A DNA stretch of 64,000 bases from Amphiura filiformis. Lineage: Eukaryota; Echinodermata; Ophiuroidea; Amphilepidida; Amphiuridae. The stretch covers positions 16,893,208 to 16,957,207 of the forward strand of contig NC_092642.1 of assembly GCF_039555335.1 (NCBI RefSeq), written 5' to 3'. Each line of letters starts with the position of its first letter. Position 1 is the first letter of the stretch. Shown one piece after another: positions 55,770 to 64,000 of the stretch. The notes under the pieces are model-generated. The model ran no database searches, was not told the origin of the DNA, and saw only the letters and a program-made list of their open reading frames with translations. Made by a program: the position numbers and the translations under genes.

Positions 55770-55868
55770 GCCACGGTGGTCGAGTGGTAAAGCGCTAGAC
55801 GCGTAATCGAAGGAAGTTTAAAATCGCTGGTTCGAGTCCCAACGAAGCCTGTGGAAGCTTTTTTTTTC
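55770..55868 (+). ncRNA. tRNA-like Pol III unit with perfect A and B boxes and a T-run terminator
   Basis: TGGTCGAGTGG fits the A box and GGTTCGAGTCC fits the B box, with a spacing that would suit a class II tRNA of about 85 nt. TTTTTTTTT follows directly (55859 on). The acceptor stem can mostly pair (CCACGG with CCTGTGG, one G-T), but the T stem beyond two pairs and the anticodon stem do not. I therefore read it as a tRNA pseudogene or SINE head that may still be transcribed. Confidence 0.45.
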
Positions 55869-55933
55869 TTCAAAATTCATGATCGCATTCCGAAATGAGT
55901 CACTTGTTGGTAAATCATGTATCGTATCCTTAA

Positions 55934-56233
55934 GGGGTGGGGGTATGAACGTTTGGACAGTATTTATTGTGGGACATTAGAGCACATCAGACATATCGAA
56001 TCGCATTCTAAATACGAAGAATGTCCTTCTGATATCAAATAATTTTGATTTTTTGAAATTCGCAATGTAATACACATTTTATGGCAAATGATTAAAAATT
56101 GATATTTTTGAAATTTAACAGTACTCGAAGTACACTTTATAAATCTGATGATTTATACTTAAAGTGTATGTAGGTGGGATGAAAAGCCGACGATCAATTG
56201 AAAATTTTGACCTTTCGTATTGAAGATATGGAT
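55934..56233. mobile_element. Half copy of the TTAA-flanked foldback element
   Basis: Begins after TTAA (55930-55933) and matches the left arm of the 51227-51890 element (GTATGAACGTTTGGACAGTA, GACCTTTCGTATTGAAGATA). It stops at the element's centre near 56233. The second arm is absent. Confidence 0.85.
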
Positions 56234-56239
56234 ACACCA

Positions 56240-57039
56240 AACGCAAGTCAATAGAGTATCCGTGTTCTATAAGCTGCATATCCTATCAACGACTGTTATA
56301 CATTGTTTAGGACTTTCAAAAGAAGTACCTGCATGTGCAACCATGATTTTTTCAAAATAGCCCGCCAAGATTCATGCAGGTAACTCCGAGGTCATGCATT
56401 GAATTGTTTTGAATAAAGAATACTACGGGAATCAGCGCCTTTTGTTAGAAGTCACACATGAGTGAAGTGGATAACCTCTATTGAAGCCGTACAACTTATC
56501 GCGAATTTACGACCGTAAAATCTAGACACAATTTAAAAATGTCTAGATTAGCACCAACCCTCTGATGTCAGTATGTCACGTTTTCATGTCAGAAATTAAC
56601 ATAACTACCTATACCCAAACCGAAAACAGAAATTATCTTCGTTCAACTTTTTAGTAGGCAACAAAAGACTAGAATAAAAGGATTGTTCACACCCTATGTT
56701 TGGAGTACTTGTACATGCATATTATTTCCAAAATTCGATTGTTGCTGTTATTGTTGTTGTAGTTATTACGGCAATACTAGCAGCATTGATTTATTTCTCC
56801 AAAGATATTAAAGAAAATATCAACACATTTTCCAGATCATAGATTCATGGTCTAGTGGTTTGATATAGGGGCCTACGACTTGAGTTCAGTATTGTCTGCA
56901 TGCTGTTTCTGTTATAAAATGCTTCTGGAATCAAACACCTGAAAGCCCATTTAATAACCTTTAAAAATCCTGCTGTGCATCATTTTGGCCCTGTTTTATT
57001 ACGACAATTATTACGCGCAAAGATTTTCAATCAAGTTGT
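56240..57039. other. No recognised gene
   Basis: AT-rich, no structure noted apart from a GTT-rich stretch near 56740. Confidence 0.4.
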
Positions 57040-57100
57040 ATACTGAGCTAAAAAGAAGATTCCAATTTTTTGACGTTAGTTACTACTGTTACAATATTTC
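57040..57100 (+). pseudogene. Fragment of a fourth GST 5' flank, part 1
   Basis: TACTGAGCTAAAAAGAAGAT and TACTACTGTTACAATATTT match 35515-35571 upstream of GST copy 3. The continuation of that flank appears again at 62295. Confidence 0.6.
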
Positions 57101-59062
57101 TTTTAAGGTTAAACAAAGTGTTGAAGGGCTTTGCCTCCAGAAAAAATATATTATTACCTTATACGTAAGAAAATATGTCTACTTATCATGTGAAATAAAA
57201 AATCCGGAAAAAATTGTGTGAAAATGTGTTTTTAGCCTATTTTTTAGCTGTTATCAAGCACTATTATTCGATTTGTTTACAAGCGCCAAGCAACTGTCGT
57301 CTGGGAGAGTGATTGACATCTTTATTATTAGAGAAGAATGGAATCTGTATAGTTCATGAATATTCATGTAGTATTTACACAACCTGTATCCCAGCCATTT
57401 TGCCTAGTTATCGTAATCGTTCATATAAGACGCCCATATGATCCATGGTGTTAAACTGATATTCAACAACTTTATATCTCTCGATCTTTGCGATCCGAAA
57501 TATTGAATTTCAACTTTAGGCACATCTCTAGCAAGGTAATAAATACCTGTCACAAATAGAGGTCTTGAAATGTTACTTGCAACGTTAACAATGTGAATAG
57601 AGAACAAATCGGGTTCAAACATGCTTCAAAAATATGAAGGTAATTGTCAACGCCTACTACCAGAATAGCCGGAAGAGGGCAGACTTCATAAGGGAGTGTT
57701 CATATATTTTAGTGGGGGACAAAGAATTTGGAACTTATTTCGGGAAATTTCCTGGGTTTTTGGTTTTGTTTTTTTATTTTATCTTCCTGTTCGGGTGTTT
57801 CGGTTGGCACATTTTCGGGGCATTTTCATGCACTTTACAGGAGTTTTTCGTGGTTTCTCTGTAGCTGCCGTGTGTACTTTTCCCCACGTAGGGCCTACAG
57901 GGTATAAATCCCGGGTATAAATAAATAAATGAATAATAACATATAAAAAAAGAATCTGGAACTTCAACGTCAAAAAACAAGACAAATTGTACCCTGCTAA
58001 CAATATCAACCCATATCCTCTCTGAGAATAAAAATAATAAGACTCCAACCTCACCTGCAAAAAATATTTTTTCGGGGGATAATTTATAAGGTGAAATGTG
58101 TCGTGGGATGTGCGGCAGATTTGGGGTGCATTTTCAGCCATTTAGTTTAGACTCTGTTGTATTTTTAGCCATGATTTTATTGACCCTCAGTGTCATGAAA
58201 ATTAGGTTCAAGAAGGGTATTTTCAAAAAAAAAAAAAAAAAAGTAAATATTTGCGAAAACTTTCAGTCCAAAAGTTGATACAATTTTGGGTCTGTTTTCT
58301 TCAAATTTGGTTTAAAATCGTACCGTAGTTTTTCGGAGTCACAGCCTCACATCCTTACCCAAACCAGCTTGAGAAGGTTCCCCGGTGTGTGCAAATTTGT
58401 AATTTATAGGCCTACACTCGTTATTTAAGCCTAAAATCAAAGTGTTAATACCATTAACACTGCCATGGCCCGTTTTGTCGTGATGACTGGCTTCCAAAAT
58501 GTAGGCCTATTTTAAATTATAAATCTGGTCCCGCTAGAGGTGTGTTTTTACCCGCGGAGGTCTCTCCCTCGGGTTCGTGGATGTGCCACAGTTTTGGGGT
58601 AGGCCTACCTTTTCAACGACTATGATGGGTGGGTTTACAGCGAAGACCAACTTTTGGGCGCATTTTGGCAAAAGTGCCCGTAAAAAGCGTCAAATTAGGC
58701 CAAATTTGGATGACTTTGATCCCCGCGGTACAAATGTTTTGAAGAGACCCGCCCGAGGTGTTTTTATTTAAAAAATGGTCGGGCCTGCTAAAAAACCTCC
58801 CGGAATCAAGCATGGGTAGGCCTACCAAAATGCCTTGAGACCCCCCCCCCAGCGCCGGGACCTACATGACATGATATTCTCCGCGAGTCCACCAGAAAAT
58901 ATAAAAATACAACATTTTGATAGGCCTACTATATTTGTCTGTATAAAGAGCTAGGCGTACCGGGATTTGCTGACTCCAATGTTCATTTTTAACCATTAAT
59001 ATTTGAGCCACGGCGCTCGGGAATGTGAAAAGCGGGGGAGTAGGAGCAACAAATTATTCAGG

Positions 59063-59205
59063 ACTATGCGTGAGATTTTACTCATTTTCCAGCTTTTTGC
59101 GTGAGATTTATTACGTAGGCGTGAGATTATACTACCTTGGCGTGAGACCGTGAGAAAGTGACCCAATGCGTGAGACTCACGGCCAATGCGTGAGAATTGA
59201 CAGCC
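59063..59205. repeat. Interrupted short repeat GCGTGAGAT
   Basis: GCGTGAGA occurs six to seven times at irregular 20-35 bp intervals, ending in GCGTGAGAATTGACAGCCCT. It could be the subterminal part of a DNA transposon. Confidence 0.7.
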
Positions 59206-59242
59206 CTGCTTGTAGGCCTACCGCGTATGTCTACCGTGATGA

Positions 59243-59558
59243 CAGTAGCGTAGCTGTTGGGGGGGGCAATTGCAAAATTGCCTTATTTGGGCCCCCTGCC
59301 CCTAGTGCAAGGAAAAAAGAGGGAAAGGGGGGAGAAAGAGGAAAAAGAGAGGAGAGGGTGAGAGGAGGGCAGAGAGATGGAATCCAAACGATATGCAATA
59401 CAGCTCAATAGGCCTACCATATACGATTATGATAAGCCTGGCAAAAATTGTCTATTTGGGCCCCAGCCCCCAGTGGGAAATTTGGTGGATATTTGGGCCC
59501 CTCCCCATAGGGCCTACAGTCTGGCCCCTCCTGGAAAAAAATCCCAGCTACGCCGCTG
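59243..59558. mobile_element. hAT-type MITE, 316 bp, perfect 8-bp target duplication
   Basis: The ends CAGTAGCGTAGCTG and CAGCTACGCCGCTG are inverted copies. CGTGATGA flanks both sides (59235-59242, 59559-59566). The interior is purine-rich (GAGGGAAAGGGGGGAGAAAG) with GGGCCCC segments. Confidence 0.9.
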
Positions 59559-59963
59559 CGTGATGATGTTGCAAAGTTGCGGAAGTTCATTCATAAATTT
59601 CCCATTTCCACTCGACAACAACAGACCAGCACGCAGCGCGCAGTAGCTAATCCCCGAGCTAATCAGAGACATGTGCGCCGGCATGTGCGTTTCTCTTTCA
59701 ACAGAAAATAATGTGACCATGTGACTGACACGATGTACGCTTCAAATAATTATGCGCTCGGCGTCAAAAGTATGATAATGGAAAAAATTTATAATGAACA
59801 CTCCCTTATTTAGCCACACCTTTCTCGTGTTGCCTGGTATATCAGCAAAATCCTACACTATCGCCTTCCCTTGGTAAAATCCCTGATAAAAACTCGTGAT
59901 ATTGAAATTGAATTTCAGCGCCAGAACTTCCGTCATTCTAGCATCATGGATGGATAGGCTATG

Positions 59964-60160
59964 CAGTGGCGCCGCTAGGGGGGGGGGGGGCAGTATTTCC
60001 CCCAATATTTTTTCTTTCTCATCCAGTTTTTAGGCAAAATCCCCACAATTATGTAATTTTCCACTTTTTGCGGCAATTTCAAGTGCAATAAGTGCCCCCC
60101 GTCTCAAATTCACTTCCCCCCGGGCCCCATGCCCGGAAAAAAATTCTGGTTCCGCCACTA
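59964..60160. mobile_element. hAT-like MITE, 197 bp
   Basis: The left CAGTGGCGCCGCTAGGGG and the right (TTCCGCCACTA) ends are related to the element at 59243. The flanks AGGCTATG and CGGGTATG match at six of eight positions, so the target duplication has decayed or the edge is off by a base. Confidence 0.65.
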
Positions 60161-60164
60161 CGGG

Positions 60165-62290
60165 TATGGCCATAGCTAGGGGCGTCCCCCTGCCCTTTGG
60201 TTATGCTGGACGTATGAGAAATTTAGAGCTTGTTCAATTCCGCCAATTTTAGAAATTTTAAAGGTAGGCCTATATACAGTGTAGGCATGTATATAGCCTA
60301 AAGAAAAACGGATCACAGTCAAATAAAATATAAAAATCGTAGGCCCAATAATTTTACTAATGGCATTTATTGAGCTGCTCACTTCTTGAAAATCCTATGG
60401 TTTAATATTGATATTATATAATTGAGCTCCTTGTCAAGCTCCTCAGTAGGCCTACACATAGGAGAGTGACTAACTGAGCTCCTGCTATTTTCAGAAATGA
60501 AGGCCTGGCCTATTAAATGAATAATTAGGATTGAGGCAGCCTTTTGTTTCATTTTACAGAACTTTTTGAATCCCCCAAAATTAGTGGGTTTTTTTTAATG
60601 GGGAGTAGGCTTTTAAAACGAAATTCAAATTTGGCAATATTTTCCATTGCTTAATGAATTGATCTGCGTGAAAATGCCTAAACATGTGGCCAGAGCGGGA
60701 TGACTGGTATAAAAATCTTAACAAGACGTAGGCCTATGGGGTTGTATGAGGCTGTGGATCACGAAATGCCCCTTTATCGTAAGTTACACTTAAATTACAA
60801 GGATTTAAAATAAATCCTTAAGACTGTAGTTAGGGACCAATCAATTTTAGATTTAAAATTAATCTTATAGATTTGAATTTTAAATCTTAAAGATTTAATT
60901 TTAAATCTTAAAGATTTAATTTTAAATCTAACACTTGATTGGTCCCTAATCACAGTCCCTTGGGATTTATTTTAAATCCTTGAAATTTAGAGTGTAGGTA
61001 AAGTCATTCTTCCTTTCGACCTGCCAAAATCAGTAATTTTATTCCCTCCCCGGCCCCGGCTTGCCAAAAAATTGCTTTCTCGAAAGGCTGTGCAATCAAA
61101 ACCGGTATTAGCCTACTAATTATAAGCCAAAATTTCCAAGCGACTCGCTAAAAATCGCTTGCCTCCCGTCTCGGCCAGCCGAAAATCGCTTGTCCGCACC
61201 CCCCTGGACTGCCAAATTTTTGTGGCCCCTCCCCTTGGCCTGCCAAAAATGCCCCATCCCCTTTGCATATAGCCTATATATAGGCATATGCCAATTTTTT
61301 GGGATCCCCAATTTCCATACCCATACCCATACCTTAAATGGATTTCTAAATATCTACCTGTTGCAAGCGCAGCATTGGCGCTGGATTTTAAGCTAGAAAA
61401 TACCTAAATATTTTAAAATCCAAACTCGGCAACACCACTTGCCCTCGGCAACACCACTTGGCAATACAGCCCGTCGTAACAATGTCGTACGTAAACATGT
61501 GTTTTAAAAAGAAATGAGAGTGTCACTTCTGTCCAAAAAATTTCGAATTTTGGCCTTGAGCAGCGACAATCAGAGGTAAGAAAAACACAGTATGACGCAG
61601 CTTGAAATATAGAATCACTATATCAATTTTGAAGTGTGTACTTCAAAGCACAAGCCGAAACGAGGTGAAATGGTTCGAAAAAAAATTGATTTCGCTGTAT
61701 CTTTTTATCGCGAAACTAGACAATTTGGCAGCAGCGAGTCGGAAAAATAGCAAATATCTCAATTTTCTGCTATCGAAATGAAAATTTAAATAGCACCTGC
61801 ATGCAGAAGAGGGTTTATAGAAATAATGTAGGTCAGAATTTTGTCTATGAAATCTTGCACGGAATTATTATTACTGGTTACAAAACGACATACAAGTGGA
61901 GGCCATTTTACTTCAAATTCGGCCAACATTTTAAGCTTACATAAAAAATCGAGACAACCAATATCAAGAATGAATATGCACATTCTTTTATTGACTTGTT
62001 TGTAATGTGCGTCGAAGTTCCCAACAAAATCGCCACTTCCAATGACAAATTATGGCCGTGTTCCCAAAAATCTTGATGCTCCGGATATTGAAAAAAATTT
62101 GAAATGTTTGAAAAGTACATTTCATTTTGAGCCAAGTGGAAAATTCAAGCATAATAATGACCCTTACACTTTCAGCTTTTAGACGTAGTTTGTGTTTTCT
62201 CTCTCCGATATTTATTTCCAGAAATAGATAAGTTTAAAGGGGGCTACGTGCATCCCATTTTGCTTCTGAAAATGGCAAAATTGTGTATAA
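60165..62290. other. No recognised gene apart from a small foldback
   Basis: The segment 61060-61270 repeats a motif like CTGCCAAAAATCGCTTG or CTGCCAAA.TTTGTGGCCCCT several times, which looks like the inside of another DNA-transposon derivative. Minus-strand open frames (62135-61908, 61983-61786) have no motif. Confidence 0.4.
60787..60994. mobile_element. TA-flanked foldback MITE, 208 bp
   Basis: CACT.TAAATT.CAAGGATTT, AAATAAATCC and TTAGGGACCAATCAA appear near both ends in inverted order. TA flanks both sides (60785-60786, 60995-60996). The centre repeats AAAGATTTAATTTTAAATCT. Nearly the whole element can fold on itself. Confidence 0.8.
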
Positions 62291-62294
62291 CCTT

Positions 62295-62481
62295 AACCGT
62301 GACATTCATCATTATTTTTTTCATGGTGTAAGGTGAGTCAATTCTTCTTGCTGGTGGTGGTGACCGTACGACCCTCCCCCCTTTTTTTAAACGGCAGAGC
62401 ACTAATGGTGTGTCCCTTCCAAAATGAACTGTGGGTATATAATCAGGTATATAGACCTTTGGACATTCCAATTTTCTTAAA
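62295..62481 (+). pseudogene. Fragment of a fourth GST 5' flank, part 2
   Basis: AACCGTG.CATTCATCATT, TCATGGTGTAAGGTG, TATATAATCAGGTA and ATAGACCTTTGGACATTCCA match the 5' flanks of GST copies 2 and 3. The match ends about 130 bp before where the ATG would be. Part 1 lies at 57040, so about 5.2 kb now separates the two. The gene body is missing from the window. It could have been lost or lie beyond position 64000. Confidence 0.75.
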
Positions 62482-62631
62482 ACTGTAACCTAACACTATA
62501 CCGTAACTGACTAAAGCATCTATGCGGAACATCACTTATTCCAAACTACGTCACTGTTGTGCACCTCTAGGCTAGCGCTAGTTGACTATTTATTGTTACA
62601 CCGCCACTGACAGAGCAAATTGTTAATATTA

Positions 62632-63590
62632 ACTAGTGGCAAATGGTGGTCATAGACCACAAACCTAGCTGGGGCATGTTGGTGTTGTGGAGGTATCCGA
62701 CCCCCTGCAAAATGTTCCAAAAATGTTCCCCTAGTCATGAGGTTTGTTGTCACCGAGTTTTGACTTGAGTCCTGTACTCCTTACAGATGTCCAGAAAATG
62801 CAATTAGATTTGACCCCAGATGACCTTTGACCTGGCCCCTGCAAGATGTTCCATAATCCCCCCCTCCCAAGTCATGAGGTTGTCACCGAGTTTGAGCCTT
62901 GTACCTCTTACAGATGTCCAAATAACGCAATTCTAAGATTTGGCCCCAGAATGGTGTCCTTTGACCTGACCCGTGCAAAATGTTCCAACATGTTCCCCTG
63001 GTCATGAGGTTGTCACCGAGATTGAGCCCCGTACCCCTGATGTCCAGATATTGAAATTCGAAGATTTGACTCCAACTGACCTTTGACCTGACCCCTGCAA
63101 AATGTTACTCTTGTCATCAAGTTTATTGTCACTGAGTTTGAGTCCCGTACCCCTTACATATGGCCAGAAAATGCAGCATTTCTAAGATTTGACCTCTGCA
63201 TGATCTTTGACCTGACCCTTGCAAAATGTTCCCCTGGTTGTGAGGTTTGTTGTCACTGAGATTGAGCCCCATATACCCCTTAGGGGGCAATCATTTTCTT
63301 CGGAAGGGGGGTCATACATTTTTGGAAAGAAAAATACGGGGGTGGGGGATAAAATTTTTGATGACCAAAATGTAGGGAGTCACAAGATGACCACAAAAAT
63401 AACAAAAAATAATAATGACTGCCCTCATCATGCTATCATTTATTCTGATGGGGGGGTCCCATGTTTACACAAAGTTGGTTTCAAGCTTGGTCGAGATCGG
63501 CGCAAGTGCCTGACACTAGGGCTTGACGAAAGAAATGGCAGAAGCAGAAGATTCGCCTGCTCAACAATATATAATATTAGTGTGCCATGT
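62632..63590 (+). repeat. Module-B repeat unit related to the 40.9-51.1 kb array
   Basis: Starts ACTAGTGGCAAATGGTGGTC with the GTGGTC-ata-GACCAC stem-loop, as at 43660. It then runs through about five module-B units (TTTGACCTGACCC, GTCATGAGGTTTGTTGTCAC) to 63290. A different tail follows, with GGTCGAGATCGGCGCAAGTG and AGAAATGGCAGAAGCAGAAG. DR1-like TGACCTTTGACCTGACC motifs recur. Confidence 0.85.
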
Positions 63591-64000
63591 CTCTGATATC
63601 AGTATTAGGCCTATCTGTACAAGATTTTTCAACTGGGAAATTTTGTAGGCCTACATGAATTTGTATTATTTTTTTTTAATGATTCAGTGATATAGAGGGT
63701 ATAAAAACATTTTCCAAGTGAAAACTACTCCACTGGATATGCCATTATTTTCACACCAAAGACCCTGGGTCTAGATCGTTCATGTCATTGTACTCTGGCT
63801 GGGCTAGCATATTTAGTAAACCTCAAAATTATGCTATTTGTCCCTGTGCCACAAAATGAGTACAAATTCAAAAAGACATACTACAAGTATGCCTGCAATT
63901 GCTGCAAAGCCGCGATTTGTTAGCAAATATGTGCAATTTTGGAAAAGACATCATTAAATTTTAGAAACCAAATCAAAAACCAATCTACAAATGCTTGGGG
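63591..64000. other. No recognised gene
   Basis: Contains two TAGGCCTA octamers (63606, 63645) and otherwise AT-rich sequence. Confidence 0.4.

Larger units (their letters stand above)
57689..59812. mobile_element. Possible 2.1 kb TIR element with ATAAGGGAGTGTTCAT ends
   Basis: ATAAGGGAGTGTTCAT at 57689 is exactly inverted at 59794-59809 (ATGAACACTCCCTTAT). Between them are ten or so TAGGCCTA octamers, a GCGTGAGA-rich tract (59063-59205) and the hAT-type MITE at 59243. No transposase was recognised, and the target duplication is unclear. Confidence 0.5.

Overview
Eukaryotic, intron-rich, AT-rich sequence, most likely from an invertebrate deuterostome, perhaps an echinoderm or relative. The taxonomy is inferred: sigma-class GST genes with five phase-consistent exons, an FN3/NHL gene, a DIRS-type fossil, many MITEs and CR1/L2-like LINE debris. 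There is nothing prokaryotic here.

Layout. 0-6 kb: a CAT microsatellite, the last coding exon of a membrane protein (1731-1960), and a 3.2 kb foldback repeat enclosing a DIRS-type retroelement fossil. 6-11 kb: minisatellites and a TA-flanked MITE. 11.3-12.2 kb: an uninterrupted TKL-type protein kinase. 13.9-15.9 kb: the 3' exons of a gene coding FN3, a membrane segment and an NHL-like propeller. 16-22.7 kb: repeats, including a 2.1 kb TIR element with a nested hAT-type MITE and a 1.36 kb mariner-type element.

22.9-40.6 kb is the main gene block: three tandem, same-strand, five-exon sigma-class glutathione S-transferase genes. Each encodes 203 aa with intron phases 1,1,0,0 and no break. Their paralogous introns and flanks act as empty sites that show where later elements landed. 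The 5' flank of a fourth unit survives at about 57.0 and 62.3 kb.

Downstream of GST copy 3, a 10.16 kb block (40929-51091) separates the gene from its ancestral polyadenylation signal. It is a higher-order tandem array with about 145-155 bp modules. Almost every module carries a DR1-like nuclear-receptor half-site pair, often next to an ETS-like core, and several carry a perfect CRE. Its larger units are punctuated by stem-loops whose sequences differ but whose arms stay complementary. Related units lie in intron 3 of copy 3 (minus orientation) and at 62.6-63.6 kb. This is the strongest candidate for something undescribed. A Helentron/HINE-like origin is my inference.

51-64 kb is otherwise repeat-rich: TTAA-flanked foldbacks, hAT-like MITEs with target duplications, a 9-bp-TSD MITE family and tRNA-like Pol III units. 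The palindromic octamer TAGGCCTA is strongly over-represented across the window outside the array.
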